A DNA stretch of 64,000 nucleotides from Archangium lipolyticum (GCF_024623785.1 NZ_JANKBZ010000009.1:62001-126000), one strand, 5' to 3'; positions 34,101-43,982 are shown, counted from the first letter of the stretch. Notes: generated by a model from the sequence alone, not told the origin. Program-made: numbers and translations.

Positions 34101-35737
34101 ATTTCAGTCCTTCGACGCTCGGCGGCACGCTGATGCTGGAGCATAGCCTGGGGGCCGGAGCCTTGAAGGCCTGGACAACGCTTTCAAAGGCCACGGAGGC
34201 TCCGTTGCCCAAGACGTGGAATTTCCCAGGGAGAGACACGGGCTGGCAGGAGTACGGCTATCCTTTGTATTTTGAGGCGCTCAAAGAAGCCAAGGGTGAG
34301 TTGCGGTTGCGATTCACCACGACGGACGGGACCTCGCTTCCGGAGGTCAAGTTGGGACTGAGTTCGGTATTGCTCGAGGCGGTCCAGGACACGGATAACG
34401 ATCATATCGTCGAGGATGAAGATACCGTACTTCGTAGCGTGCGTGCTGGCCGTTGGGATAATGCTTTCGACTCGGCGACATTCAATGTGAAGAATGGCAT
34501 GGACCCGGACCACTTCGTCGACCTTGACCCCTCGCGCTTCTATCTGCGGGCCCGGGGGCCCGGTCTTGATGTCGACTCCAGTAGGATCGATACTCTACCC
34601 ATCGATTTCAACACGAGTGTCCAGACGGTCGTCTATGACAGCTCTAGTCAGATGCGGATTCCAGAGAGTAGTGTCAACTCGTCCACGATGGTGTCTCGTT
34701 CCCTGTTACTGACGGGACCGGATATCGAAAGCATTCCCCGGACGGATACAGACGATGGGTTCCCAGCACATGACGGTATCAGCAGGGTGGTCGCCGACGG
34801 CTGGCCTGGGGATAGGACATGGGCTGCTCCCATCGATGGTCATCTGGAACTCTATTACAATACAGCAAGGAGTGCCGGAATACTGAGATGGCGTCTTCCG
34901 GTTTGTGGAGAGGCTCGAAGGAAGGTTCCGCTCCGAGTCCACGTGTTCCTGGAACCGTTCGAGGATGTGGGCATTGATGCTGATGGAAACCCGAGTACGT
35001 CCGACATAGTTGGTGATCGGAATGGCAGGTTCGACTATGCCGACACGAACGGGAATGGACAGCACGACCTCGGAGAGCGGAGCGAGCCGTACGTCGACCT
35101 GAGTGATCCCATGACTGATGGGCTTGCTCACTCGGGTGACGACCCCGTTGTGCACAGTGCACGAGGGCCACTCACGCCTATCAATGAAGTCTGGCGTGAG
35201 CTACGTCAGACGGACAGTCTTTGGTCACCCGCTTGTATCAAGACTGAAGTGGTAGGTGGTACGATCCTGGTCGAGGACGCCCCCTTGTCGTACAGTGGCA
35301 CCAACATTCTTGTGGATGGAGTGATTACTGAATCCGACATCAAAGCCCTCTATCAGGCATACAACGAAAGCATGACGGAGGATGTGATCGATGTTTTCTA
35401 TGGGACGCAGATGTACTATTCGGGCCCTGCTTCCGGCCTTGCCTTTCCTCCGTACTATCAGGCGCCTGCCTTGCATGGAGAGAAGCTGTTTACGATCATC
35501 CAGAGTAATCTTCCGACATACGCAATCCTCGCCCATGAGCTAGCTCACCTGCTTACCAACACAGGTGACTCCGCTGGAGTTCAGACATTCTTCTACCCGA
35601 ACAACACGGGGCTTGATCCGCTCACGACGGTCAGCGGCGGCCGGCGCATACCCGAGTGGGTGGCAATCGAGGCCCGTTCACCACGTCCCTCGGGGGATTT
35701 GAATGCCCGAGGCAACCGGCAGCTCAAGGCGTACTAG
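31196..35737 (+). CDS. 1513-aa secreted multi-PKD protein with C-terminal HELAH motif
   Basis: Starts at TTG (CAGGA upstream) with a short signal peptide (MNSAVLIVVSLLAFG). From about 150 to 700 there are five Ig-like PKD-type repeats, recognisable by FRLTATDxEGxxV and SxRTxDDDGGxLxFxW motifs. Unassigned beta-rich domains follow, then acidic calcium-loop-like stretches (DTDNDHIVEDED; DTNGNGQHDLGE). Near the end is HELAHLL (1447-1451), a zincin HExxH motif, followed by a short tail ending NRQLKAY. A third zinc ligand is not evident, so protease activity is uncertain. Low-GC codon use is shared with both neighbours. Likely a secreted or surface protein served by the upstream foldase. Confidence 0.75.
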   Translation: MNSAVLIVVSLLAFGPEPTTGDGINLSAGSTTYLGKILAKTSHRESVFAAGYKPMLGNCRRISFVAGQLVNISPYSNDPRAPTSDTSIVFPDGQCPINSQGYNFRFYPRSLRDLGSHVVECTFGYVSANSSCSPCFSSCITEYNTTRRMEYGADNIAPWAEPKTLPNSPAWNSFVSFQANAYDGDGGPMSYRWFIVSRPPQATASLSNASTESPTLSLGSERDIGTWRFLLEVDDDEGQMSSFPFQFTVPNVPPNFEINGPLEVVVNKAIGLGSSRTTDDDGGNLSFVWDILQTPVRSSQQPQNNYSTAYNISIPTTKADIGDWVFRLTATDNEGAQVSKTVTVKVVNAKPRIVFSGPAEIDVGQDLLVSTTILHDDDGGDLTFKWEVVQEPGSTGLPLPYAVSTTSLMSKPSLSTSGTWIFRLTATDDEGDSVQGEFKVLVDGLPWAYVESDGDDHSHPEEPLVVSQADYLLLYGWFNDPDSPCTDRPNRCHRTDGRSVSISQGIVRYQWNIIEIPGSVRNDMGHYALGPVHESFFGVADDGPNLDFGFLNIPVGLWGLELRVWDAEGNEANYPIYINVQWEPVPPHASFYSSLISSGERATTSLSGVLPVGVSFYAHQSYDPDNVNPGSGIIRYRWQAIPPTPGCSVPTFPEWQMEVVLYPVGTVVPPACQGRWRMRLTVDDDDRVTNSATYESSFSIGNCSGKVCLDTPRQIAPAVLSLAGTGGVLIGYHIDSALYDETVLGLGVYAKLDVFSEDDSLNPVYSSLSGPATQSSRGQSLLFYWNGLTQSGVRVQEGKYFHIKVSLLDSNSNILSSQSEYRAITSEPMRVVFNETTTKYVDYLTPDAVSFTLTGAQSPVDSYQGTLRDSAGKVVAIFSAPASATTMAIKYSVPGIYTLELSAIRGTSVIALGSHPVVFYELRITIPGMGSSSDWELLVNNDDDNLNELSDFDDAFIYGDDEVRQMFVDFSPSTLGGTLMLEHSLGAGALKAWTTLSKATEAPLPKTWNFPGRDTGWQEYGYPLYFEALKEAKGELRLRFTTTDGTSLPEVKLGLSSVLLEAVQDTDNDHIVEDEDTVLRSVRAGRWDNAFDSATFNVKNGMDPDHFVDLDPSRFYLRARGPGLDVDSSRIDTLPIDFNTSVQTVVYDSSSQMRIPESSVNSSTMVSRSLLLTGPDIESIPRTDTDDGFPAHDGISRVVADGWPGDRTWAAPIDGHLELYYNTARSAGILRWRLPVCGEARRKVPLRVHVFLEPFEDVGIDADGNPSTSDIVGDRNGRFDYADTNGNGQHDLGERSEPYVDLSDPMTDGLAHSGDDPVVHSARGPLTPINEVWRELRQTDSLWSPACIKTEVVGGTILVEDAPLSYSGTNILVDGVITESDIKALYQAYNESMTEDVIDVFYGTQMYYSGPASGLAFPPYYQAPALHGEKLFTIIQSNLPTYAILAHELAHLLTNTGDSAGVQTFFYPNNTGLDPLTTVSGGRRIPEWVAIEARSPRPSGDLNARGNRQLKAY

Positions 35738-35751
35738 GAGCACTGGAATCC

Positions 35752-36441
35752 ATGCGAACTCATGTCATTGTCATCATGGGGCTGCTATTCGTTGCTCCGT
35801 TGTCTCGAGCGGCAGTGCCTCCCCCTGAGCAGGCTGTCGAGCAGCTCCTTCATGCCAGCCATGGCATCAACGAGCTGTCGGGTAAGGAGATTTTGGAAAC
35901 GTGGGAGGAGGTACGCCGCAACCCCAAACCCTATCTTCCATTCTTGAGGGCGCGGCTCACACTGGAGAGCATCGAAGCCGCGAAGGAGCCGGAGCGGCTT
36001 CGAGATATCCTGGGTGCGACCGGTCTCCTTCTGCGCCTGGGCGGGAACGAGGAGAGAGAGTACCTGGCGGCGAGGCTGAAGGAACTGCACCGAAAGCGGG
36101 ATGAGCTGTCGGCACAGGTGAAGGTGCGGGCTCATTCCCTGGGGGCGTCCATCGCCCGCGACGATGAGTCCTTCAGAACTCAGGTCTGGCACCGGGGACG
36201 GCTCATCCAGGTGGAGAACGCTATCTTGAGGGGGTTCGCTGAGGAGAGGGACTCACGGTTGCGCGATACGCTCCTACCGCGGCTGGAGCAGGATGCGGAT
36301 ATGCGTGACAGGTACATTGAGTACTTCGAGGTCACGGCCCGTCAGGATCCAGTCGTTCGGGCTCGATTGAAGAAAATGCTGGCGGCTCCGGGCTCTCCGG
36401 TGACAGAGAAGCGCTTGCGGCGTTTCTTCGAAGCCAATTGA
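35752..36441 (+). CDS. Small exported helical protein, 229 aa
   Basis: Signal peptide MRTHVIVIMGLLFVAPLSRA with probable cleavage before AVPPPEQ. The mature protein is helical and charged, with stacked amphipathic helices (for example LSGKEILETWEEVRRNPKPYLPFLRARL and DPVVRARLKKMLAAPGS in pieces) that resemble HEAT-like repeats. The ATG is 15 bp after the stop of the giant gene, with a TAGGAG site, so it is in the same operon. It could be a periplasmic partner of the secreted protein or the foldase. No family was recognised. Confidence 0.65.
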   Translation: MRTHVIVIMGLLFVAPLSRAAVPPPEQAVEQLLHASHGINELSGKEILETWEEVRRNPKPYLPFLRARLTLESIEAAKEPERLRDILGATGLLLRLGGNEEREYLAARLKELHRKRDELSAQVKVRAHSLGASIARDDESFRTQVWHRGRLIQVENAILRGFAEERDSRLRDTLLPRLEQDADMRDRYIEYFEVTARQDPVVRARLKKMLAAPGSPVTEKRLRRFFEAN

Positions 36442-36506
36442 CGGGTAGTTCGTCTCTCTCATCCCCTGCGTTCAACGGCCGGGGGTGATGTGGTCGGTTG
36501 GAGCAC

Positions 36507-37058
36507 TCAAGCCGGGCTCTCCCGGGGCCCGCGCTGCTGGGCCAGCAGCAGCGCGGCCGTGTGGCCCATGCGGGTGCTGAAGCTGTCGGCGTCGTGGAAG
36601 GTGAGCCGCACGTCACCCAGCTGCAGCTGCATGCCGGACTCCATCGGCGTGGGCTCGCCGGGCCGCAGCAGCTTGCCGCCGAGCGTCGCCGGCCCTCCCT
36701 GGGCCAGGGCCTCCACCGTCCAGCTTCCCTCCGGCAGCGGGCGCAGCACCAGGTGCTCGCGCGACACGGTGGCGTCGTTGATGACGAACACGTTGTGCGA
36801 GGCGCGCCCCAGCGACAGCACGTCCCTCCCGCTCGTCCCGAGGGCCAGCTCGAAGCACATGGCATCCCCCGAGGGCAGACAGTCGCGTAGATCCGACGTG
36901 GGCAGCCGCGTGGTGCCGTGGTTCTGCTCGCTGTTCTCCGGCACGTTCCACACGCCCGCCTCCCACACCAACCAGCAGTGAGGATAGCGAACGCGGAATT
37001 TCTCCTTGAGTGCTAGGTGCTGCCGCACGAGCAGCGAGAGCAGCAGGGAACGCGCCAT
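36507..37058 (-). CDS. FHA-domain protein, 183 aa
   Basis: The C-terminal half is an FHA phosphothreonine-binding domain: LSLGRASHNVFVINDATVSREHLVL contains the Gly-Arg (84-85), Ser87, Asp95, and SRxH (99-102) positions of the phosphopeptide loop, in pieces within residues 81-105. The N-terminal 60 residues (MARSLLLSLLVRQHLALKEKF) are hydrophobic then polar, and have no known motif. It would read Ser/Thr kinase output in the cytosol. The ATG at 37058 is preferred over the frame extension to 37247. It is divergent from the giant lipoprotein gene and convergent with the low-GC block. Confidence 0.85.
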   Translation of the reverse strand: MARSLLLSLLVRQHLALKEKFRVRYPHCWLVWEAGVWNVPENSEQNHGTTRLPTSDLRDCLPSGDAMCFELALGTSGRDVLSLGRASHNVFVINDATVSREHLVLRPLPEGSWTVEALAQGGPATLGGKLLRPGEPTPMESGMQLQLGDVRLTFHDADSFSTRMGHTAALLLAQQRGPRESPA

Positions 37059-37307
37059 GGGGAACAACCAATCATCTTCGGGGCGTGATCGCCACTGCTT
37101 CGTGAGCCGCGAGTCACGGGGTTGTCGACGAGTGCGCGTTTGAGAGGGAGCCGCGCCAGCGAGCGGGCATCCAGCCGATCGGTCCGGATTTTCCACCTGC
37201 TTCACCTCCGGCGTAAGGTGTCGCTCAAATGTTTCAGTGGGCTTCACACTCCTGTCACACGGAAGGAGCCCACTGCCCCTGGTCCAACCTCAACCCCCAG
37301 GAACCGC

Positions 37308-40300
37308 ATGCGCAACAACCCCCGCCATCTCCTGGCACTCCTCGGCACAGGATTGCTCCTGCTGACCGCTTGCCCCTCGTCCGATGAGCAGTGCGGCAAC
37401 GGCCGCGTCGAGGGCAAGGAGCAATGTGACGACGGCAACACCGTCGATGACGACAGCTGTACCAACCGGTGTACGACCGTCGATCACCAGGCCACCTGCG
37501 GCAACCGGGAGGTGGAGGTGGGCGAGGCGTGCGACGACGGCAACTCCATCAACGGGGATGGATGCCAGAACGACTGCAGCCTCACGCCGCCGGAGCAGGA
37601 GACGCTGGCCGTCTGTGGCAACAAGGTCCGGGAGATCTCCGAGGCCTGTGACGACGGCAACAAGGAGGACGGGGACGGGTGCGACAACAACTGTGAGATT
37701 TCCCGGCCCGCGCAGGAGCAGTGCGCCGCGCCGGCGAGCCTGCCGCAGCCGGAGGCCGGGGCCACCTGCAAGGTGATCGCCGGGACGGGCGGTGCGCGCC
37801 TCTACATAGGCGTGGTGCTGCTGGACGGCAAGACGCTCAATGGGGGCCAGGTGCTGGTGGATGCCCAGGGCATCATCACGTGCGCGGCGTGCGACTGCTC
37901 GGCGGAGGCCGGTGCGGCCGAGGCGACGAAGATCTCCTGCCCCGCGGGTGTCATCTCGCCGGGTCTCATCAACGCGCACGAGCACATGAACTTCCAGAAG
38001 GCGCCGGACCCGGGCCGTGAGGAGCGCTTCGAGCACCGCCACGACTGGCGCAAGGGCAACGATGGTCACAAGGCGGTCGATCAGGGCAGGAGCGCGGTGG
38101 ATGACGCCCAGCGCTGGGCCGAGCTGCGCCAGGTGATGGCCGGTACCACGTCGAGCGCCGGAGCGGGCGGACAGGCGGGCCTTGTGCGCGATCTGGCCGC
38201 CTATGGCACGGACAAGGCCAGCCAGGAGGGTCTGCATGAGATGAACGTGAACTTCCAGACCTTCCCGTTCAACGACGACGACAAGGGCGAGGAGCTCGAG
38301 AGCGGGTGCGGCTATCCGTCCATCGACACGCCGAACGACATCCCGGGGCTCTCGGCCTACATGCCGCACGTGGCCGAGGGCATCGAGGAGTCGGCGCGCA
38401 ACGAGTTCCGCTGCCTCTCCGGCCAGGGCGCCGGCAGCCAGGATCTGGTGACGGGGCGTACGGCCATCGTCCAGGGCATTGGCCTCACGGCGGCGGAGAT
38501 CGGCAAGATTGCCGAGCGCGGCGCGAGCCTCGTCTGGTCGCCGCGCAGCAACGTGTCCCTGTACGGCGACACGGCCATGGTCACCGCGTACAAGCAGATG
38601 GGCGTGAACATCGCGCTGGGCACGGACTGGCTGCAGTCGGGCTCCATGAACATGCTGCGCGAGCTGAGGTGCGCGGACTACCTCAACCAGGTGCACTACT
38701 CGAAGACGTTCACCGACGAGCAGCTGTGGCGCATGGCCACCGCGGGCGCCGCGGACGCGACGGACACCTGGGAGAAGGTGGGCCGCATCGCTCCGGGCAA
38801 GGTGGCGGACCTGGCCATCTTCCGGTTGAACGCCAACGCGTTCTCTCCGCACCGCGCCGTCATCACCGCGAAGCCGGAGGACGTGGCCCTCACCGTGCGC
38901 GGCGGCAAGCCCCTCTACGGTGACCAGTCCCTGGTGACCGAGCTGACCAAGGGTGAGACGAAGGCCTGTGAAGTGGTGGACGTGTGCGGCGCCGCCAAGG
39001 CGGCGTGCGTGGAGTCCGATACGGGCAAGACCTTCGCCGCCCTGAAGGAAGCCAACGCCACCTCCTACGCGCTTTTCTTCTGTGGCGACCAGCCCCAGAA
39101 CGAGCCCACCTGCGCCCCGCAGCGCACCGCCTCCACTCCGGTGGCGGCCTCGGTGAATGGCTCCAACACCTACAGCGGCACGCGCCGGCTCGCCGACTTC
39201 GATGGTGACGGCATCGCCAACGCGCAGGACAACTGCTCCATCGTCTTCAACCCCATCCGCCCGATGGACAACGGCAAGCAGGCGGACACCGACAACGATG
39301 GCATGGGTGATGCCTGCGACCCGTGCCCGCTCGATGCCAACAGCACGACCTGCAAGGCCGCCAACCCGGCCGACAGGGATGGCGACGGCATCGCCAGCCC
39401 CGCCGACAACTGCCCGGCCATGGCCAACAAGGACCAGGCGGACTCGGATGGTGATGGCAGGGGCGATGCGTGCGACCTCTGCGCCGCGAAGAATCCCGGC
39501 GACACGGTCTGCCCGGTCTCCATCTACGACATCAAGAAGCCGGTGAATGGTCTCCGCCCGTTCGTGGGCTACCCGGTCACCATCGCCAACGCGATGGTGA
39601 CGGGCACGGCCGGTAGCAGTGGCTTCTTCATCCAGGTGGTGGACGAGGAGCGGACCGCCGGTCCGGACTGGTCCGGCATCTTCGTCTTCGGTTCCTCTTC
39701 CTCCTCCGGCCGCAAGGTCGGGGAGCGGATCACCGTCACCTCGGCCGTGGTGGATGACTACTTCGGTCAGATCGAGCTCACCGACGCCACCGTCGTTTCC
39801 CAGAACACCACCGCTACTCCGGTGCCCGTCTCCGTCACTCCCGCCGAGGTGCGGACGGGTGGCTCGCGGGCCGAGGCGCTCGAGGGCGTCCTGGTGGAGC
39901 TCACCGATGTCTTCGTGACGAAGCACGAGCCCACCCCGGGCTCGGGCGATAGCACCACCACCAACGAGTACGTCGTCGACATCAAGGCGGGTACGGATGG
40001 CGAGACCGTGGGCGTGCGCGTGGATGACCTCATGTACAAGCCCTCGGCGCTTCCAGCGGTGGGCACGGAGTACCACCGGTTGCGTGGCCTGCTGAACCTG
40101 CGCAACGGCAACTCCAAGGTGGAGCCGCGCAACTCGGGTGACTTCCTGGCGCCCGCGCCGCCGCTCGCCTCCCTCGGTCCCTCGGGCCTGTTCTCCCGTG
40201 TGGACTCCGCGTGCGAGACCGATGGGTGCCAGGCCATCGGTGGGCCGCTCCTGGTGACGCTGTCCGAGAAGTACGCCGAGGATGTCACGGTCACCATCAC

Positions 40301-41966
40301 CTCCGCCGATTCGTCCAAGCTGGACATCGCCAACGGCGGCAAGGTGGTCATCCCCGCCGGAGAGACCAGCGCCGAGGTGAAGCTCATCCCCAGGGCCCAG
40401 GCCGCCAGCGTGAAGCTGACCGCCACGCTGCGGGCCTCGAGCGTGGAGACTACGGTGCGGGTGCTGGGTACCAACGAGCAGCCCACGCTCACGAAGCTCA
40501 CGCCCGACACCGTCTACGTCGGGCAGGGCGGAGACGTGACGCTCACCGCCTGGGTGGACATCCCGGCTCCCGAGGGCACCACCATCGCCTTCAGCGTGCC
40601 GGCGGAGATTGGCACGGTGGATGCGACGGCGGTCTTCGGACTCAACGCCACCACGGCCACCTTCGTCTTCAAGGCCGCCGCTTCGCCCACCGTCACCACG
40701 GCGGAGATCGTGGCCACGCTGGGCAGCAGCACCGCGAAGGCGACGGTCAACATCGACCCCGATCCTCCGGAGATCGCCAGCCTCACCCCGGTGGGCCCGC
40801 TGAGCCTCGTGCGTGGCACCACCCAGGAGTTCACGGTGACGCTGAGCAAGGCGGGGAAGGGAGACACCCCGGTGAACATCTCGGCGGCGCCCGATGTGGC
40901 GGGCGCGGCTTTCGGGACGGTGCCTGCCGCCACGGTGACGGTGCCTAAGGGGCAGACCTCGGAGAAGTTCGTCTTCACCGCCACCAAGGGGCTGAGCGCG
41001 GACACCGTCATCGGGAACGTCACCGCGCGGCTCGGCGTGAAGCAGTTCTCCACTCGCGTCACGGTGCGCCCGTCGTTCCCCATGCCCGCTACCATCACCC
41101 CGGCCGACGTCCGGTTGCTGCCGGGTGCCACGCAGGTCTACACCGTGACGCTCGACAAGCCGGCCGAGAAGGATGGCCTCGTCATCAACTTCACCCTGGA
41201 GCCGGCCGCCGGGCTGGGCTCGCTCTCCCAGGCGAAGACGACCATCCCCGAGGGAGCCACCTCTGCACAGGTGACGTTCACCGCGGGTGGGTCGTTCAAG
41301 GTGGGCAAGGTGGTGGCTTCCAATCCCTACGGCAACTCGGTCTCGGCCAACGTGGCGGTCACGCCGAAGATCGTCATCAGTGAGATCTCCGCGCGTGGTC
41401 CCACGGACCCCAACAGCACCACCTTCAACACGAACGAGTATGTTGAGCTCTACAACCCGACGGACACCGCCGTGGACCTGAGTGGCTGGAAGGTCCAGTA
41501 CAAGCCCGCCACCAACACCACGGGCTACTCGAGTACGGCTGTCATTCAGGACGGAAAGAGCATCCCCGCCCACGGCTACTTCCTGGTGGCCAACAAGGAC
41601 TACGTGGGAGAGGTCACGGCGGACGCGCAGTACGGCTTCGACATGTCGGCCTCGGCGACGGGCGGTGGCCACGTCCGTATCGGGCCCGGCCTGATGGGCA
41701 CCGGTATCGAGGACCTGTACGCCGTCGACAAGATCGGCTACGGCACCGCCAACTCGCCCGAGGGCTCCGCGGCTCCGGCCCATCCCTCGGCGGGTGGCAG
41801 CCTCGAGCGCAAGGCTCTCGCGACCTCGGACAGCGCCTCGATGGCCATCAACGGCGCCGACGAGAAGAAGGGCAACGGCCACGACACCGACAACAACTCG
41901 ACGGACTGGGTGACCCGCGCCATCCGCGATCCGCAGAACTCGTCGAGCCCGGCCGAGAAGCCGTAA
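37308..41966 (+). CDS. 1552-aa mosaic lipoprotein with amidohydrolase-like domain
   Basis: Lipobox LLTAC (Cys22). Then three Cys-rich C-DDGNxxxxDGC repeats (DUF4215-like, about 28-125); an amidohydrolase-like domain (about 150-560) with HEH (224-226), His354 in PHVAEG and Asp440 in GTDW; thrombospondin type 3-like calcium repeats (about 630-735); a DUF5689/OB-like part; several Ig-like Big repeats (about 960-1345); and a C-terminal lamin-tail domain with VISEISARG and [11 protein letters not shown]. At the third His ligand position (the HG motif before LTAAEI) there is Gln389, so metal binding may be changed. The start has CAGGA upstream. An outer-surface enzyme or former enzyme used as adhesin is inferred. 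Confidence 0.82.
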   Translation: MRNNPRHLLALLGTGLLLLTACPSSDEQCGNGRVEGKEQCDDGNTVDDDSCTNRCTTVDHQATCGNREVEVGEACDDGNSINGDGCQNDCSLTPPEQETLAVCGNKVREISEACDDGNKEDGDGCDNNCEISRPAQEQCAAPASLPQPEAGATCKVIAGTGGARLYIGVVLLDGKTLNGGQVLVDAQGIITCAACDCSAEAGAAEATKISCPAGVISPGLINAHEHMNFQKAPDPGREERFEHRHDWRKGNDGHKAVDQGRSAVDDAQRWAELRQVMAGTTSSAGAGGQAGLVRDLAAYGTDKASQEGLHEMNVNFQTFPFNDDDKGEELESGCGYPSIDTPNDIPGLSAYMPHVAEGIEESARNEFRCLSGQGAGSQDLVTGRTAIVQGIGLTAAEIGKIAERGASLVWSPRSNVSLYGDTAMVTAYKQMGVNIALGTDWLQSGSMNMLRELRCADYLNQVHYSKTFTDEQLWRMATAGAADATDTWEKVGRIAPGKVADLAIFRLNANAFSPHRAVITAKPEDVALTVRGGKPLYGDQSLVTELTKGETKACEVVDVCGAAKAACVESDTGKTFAALKEANATSYALFFCGDQPQNEPTCAPQRTASTPVAASVNGSNTYSGTRRLADFDGDGIANAQDNCSIVFNPIRPMDNGKQADTDNDGMGDACDPCPLDANSTTCKAANPADRDGDGIASPADNCPAMANKDQADSDGDGRGDACDLCAAKNPGDTVCPVSIYDIKKPVNGLRPFVGYPVTIANAMVTGTAGSSGFFIQVVDEERTAGPDWSGIFVFGSSSSSGRKVGERITVTSAVVDDYFGQIELTDATVVSQNTTATPVPVSVTPAEVRTGGSRAEALEGVLVELTDVFVTKHEPTPGSGDSTTTNEYVVDIKAGTDGETVGVRVDDLMYKPSALPAVGTEYHRLRGLLNLRNGNSKVEPRNSGDFLAPAPPLASLGPSGLFSRVDSACETDGCQAIGGPLLVTLSEKYAEDVTVTITSADSSKLDIANGGKVVIPAGETSAEVKLIPRAQAASVKLTATLRASSVETTVRVLGTNEQPTLTKLTPDTVYVGQGGDVTLTAWVDIPAPEGTTIAFSVPAEIGTVDATAVFGLNATTATFVFKAAASPTVTTAEIVATLGSSTAKATVNIDPDPPEIASLTPVGPLSLVRGTTQEFTVTLSKAGKGDTPVNISAAPDVAGAAFGTVPAATVTVPKGQTSEKFVFTATKGLSADTVIGNVTARLGVKQFSTRVTVRPSFPMPATITPADVRLLPGATQVYTVTLDKPAEKDGLVINFTLEPAAGLGSLSQAKTTIPEGATSAQVTFTAGGSFKVGKVVASNPYGNSVSANVAVTPKIVISEISARGPTDPNSTTFNTNEYVELYNPTDTAVDLSGWKVQYKPATNTTGYSSTAVIQDGKSIPAHGYFLVANKDYVGEVTADAQYGFDMSASATGGGHVRIGPGLMGTGIEDLYAVDKIGYGTANSPEGSAAPAHPSAGGSLERKALATSDSASMAINGADEKKGNGHDTDNNSTDWVTRAIRDPQNSSSPAEKP

Positions 41967-42061
41967 TCCGGGCCGGTGCAGTCCTCACGCCCTCCGCGTC
42001 ACCCATTCCAGGTGCCGCGGGGGGCGTCGTCGTTTTCGGGGAGACGAGGAGCGTGTGCCCC

Positions 42062-42700
42062 TCAGGTCTTCGTGGTGATGCCGTCCGCCGCCAGCCGCTC
42101 CAGCGTCGTGAGCATGGGGTCGTACGACACGGAGTCACGGAACAGGTTCTGGTTCAGCAGCGCGCCCATGAAACTGCCGAAGATGGTGTGCGCGGTGACG
42201 TGCGCATCCATGTCCGTGCGGAACTCCTTCGTCTTCGTCTGCCCGTAGCGGATGATGTTCTCCAGCGCCGCCACGTAGATGCCCAGCTTCTCCCGGATGG
42301 CCTCGGCCACCCGGTCGTTCGTGTACGCCGACTCCGCCGACACCATCGCGAAGAAGATGCCGTACTCGCGGTGGTAGCGCAGGAACTGCAGCGTCCGCTC
42401 GTAGAAGCCCTCGAACTGCTCGCGGGCCGACATCTTGCGCAGTTGGCCGAGGATCTCCTCGAACTCCTTGAGGTAGCGCTCGTGCAGCTCCTCGATGGTG
42501 GCCAGCAGCAGGTCCTCCTTCGTCGGAAAGTGCCAGTAGAGCGCCCCGGGCGTCATCCGGATGGCCTTGGCCAGCTCGGCCATCGTCGTCGCGAGGATTC
42601 CGCGACGCGCGAACAGCATGATGGCCGCCTCCATGATTTCCAATCGCGTCCGAGCCGCGCGCTCCTGCTTGATCTCCCGCTTCGCCGCTTCCTTCCGCAT
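42062..42700 (-). CDS. TetR-family transcriptional regulator, 212 aa
   Basis: N-terminal helix-turn-helix (about 18-64): RLEIMEAAIMLFARRGILATTMAELAKAIRMTPGALYWHFPTKEDLL, given here in outline, is the standard TetR DNA-binding domain. The ligand domain begins at EELHERYLKEF and has a C-terminal helix pair with HTIFGSFMGALLNQNLF. The N-terminal 16 residues are strongly basic. It probably represses itself and a neighbour; the metallophosphoesterase gene lies 22 bp upstream in the same direction, so that gene may be in the same transcript. The ligand is unknown. Confidence 0.9.
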   Translation of the reverse strand: MRKEAAKREIKQERAARTRLEIMEAAIMLFARRGILATTMAELAKAIRMTPGALYWHFPTKEDLLLATIEELHERYLKEFEEILGQLRKMSAREQFEGFYERTLQFLRYHREYGIFFAMVSAESAYTNDRVAEAIREKLGIYVAALENIIRYGQTKTKEFRTDMDAHVTAHTIFGSFMGALLNQNLFRDSVSYDPMLTTLERLAADGITTKT

Positions 42701-42722
42701 TTACGTCCGTATCCTACCCACC

Positions 42723-43913
42723 TCAGGCGAGCAGCGTCACCTTGACGATCTCCGGAGGTGCCGCCACGCGCAGCGGCGGGCCCCAGAAGCCCGTTCCCCG
42801 GCTCACGTACAGGTGGCTGTCTCCCTCGCGGAACAATCCGGCGGGGTGCTCCCAGATGGCGGACACCACCAGGTTGAAGGGGAAGAACTGTCCTCCATGC
42901 GTGTGTCCGGAGAGCTGCAGTCCCATGCCCGCCTTCTGCGCGAGCTCGCGCCAGCCGCTCGGCTGATGCGCCAGCAGCACCGCCGCGCGTGACGGGTCCC
43001 TCCCCGCCGTGGCCGCCGCCAGGTCATAGCTGCGCGCGCGCGGATAGCCCGAGCGCTGCGCTCCCCAGTCATCCACTCCCACCAGGTCGAACGAGGCGCC
43101 CGGCTCGCCGATGGGCACGTGGCGGTTGCGCAGCACCGTCATCCCCATGCGCGTGAGCGCCTCGGTCCACTCCTCGTCTCCCGAGTAGTACTCGTGGTTG
43201 CCCGTGCAGAAGTACGTGCCGTACCTCGAGCGCAGGTTCCTCAGCGCCCCCGCCGCGAAGCCCAGCTCCTCCACGCTGCCGTCCACCAGGTCCCCGGTGA
43301 TGCACACCAGGTCTCCCTTCAACCCGTTGGTCTGCGCCACCACCGCGTCCATGAAGCGGCGCTGGATGAGGGGACCGACGTGCACGTCACTCAGCTGGAC
43401 GATGGTGAAGCCGTCCAGCGCCTTGGGCAGCCCGGGCAGCCGCACCGCCACCTCGTTCACCACCGGTGGCGTGAAGGCGCGCCACACGCCGTAGCTGGCC
43501 ATGCCTCCGGTGGCCGCCAGCGCCGCCCCCGCGCTCGCCCGCGCGAGGAACTGCCGCCGCTCCTCGGACACGGGGGCCGGCTCCACCTTCCCCGCCCGCC
43601 GCCGCTCCAGCCACCCGGAGAGCTTGCGCACGCCTCCCAGCGACAGCACCGCCAGCAGCAGGTAGGTGGCCGTCCCCATCCAGTACCAGCCCAGGTTGGC
43701 GAAGGCGAACGTCGGCGTCGAGGGGAAGAAGTGCGTCAGCACCCGCGAGCCGAGGATCGCCGAGGCCAGCACCGCCATCACCCCCACGCCGGCCCGGCGC
43801 CAGGCGCGGTGCGCCGCCGTGTCACGGAAGAGACGCCGGTAGAGGTAGATGTGGCCGGACACCACCACCAGTGACAGCATGCCGAAGAAGATGACGAAGC
43901 GCAGCGGAACCAT
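42723..43913 (-). CDS. Membrane metallophosphoesterase (YaeI-like), 396 aa
   Basis: Three N-terminal membrane spans (FVIFFGMLSLVVVSGHIYL, VGVMAVLASAILGSRVL, GWYWMGTATYLLLAVLSLGG) precede a linker with RRQFLARASAGAALAA, a twin-arginine-like segment. The phosphoesterase domain follows with SDVHVG, GDLVDG, GNHEYYSG, a later His-containing LLAHQP, and GHTHGG. These are the five metal-binding blocks of the calcineurin-like family. YaeI-type members hydrolyse UDP-2,3-diacylglucosamine or related phosphodiesters; the substrate here is unknown. The active site should face the periplasm if the RR segment acts as a translocation signal. Confidence 0.9.
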   Translation of the reverse strand: MVPLRFVIFFGMLSLVVVSGHIYLYRRLFRDTAAHRAWRRAGVGVMAVLASAILGSRVLTHFFPSTPTFAFANLGWYWMGTATYLLLAVLSLGGVRKLSGWLERRRAGKVEPAPVSEERRQFLARASAGAALAATGGMASYGVWRAFTPPVVNEVAVRLPGLPKALDGFTIVQLSDVHVGPLIQRRFMDAVVAQTNGLKGDLVCITGDLVDGSVEELGFAAGALRNLRSRYGTYFCTGNHEYYSGDEEWTEALTRMGMTVLRNRHVPIGEPGASFDLVGVDDWGAQRSGYPRARSYDLAAATAGRDPSRAAVLLAHQPSGWRELAQKAGMGLQLSGHTHGGQFFPFNLVVSAIWEHPAGLFREGDSHLYVSRGTGFWGPPLRVAAPPEIVKVTLLA

Positions 43914-43982
43914 GGGGCCTTGGATACTCGGCGCTCCATGCGCCGCAACCCCATCGTATGTGAAGAAGCGTGAAGCCGCGCC

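Noticed and set aside
37290-41882. 1530-codon open frame on the minus strand
   Set aside because: It is the mirror of the giant lipoprotein gene in GC-rich DNA. The translation is Arg/His/Gly/Leu-rich without any domain, while the plus strand has clear motifs.
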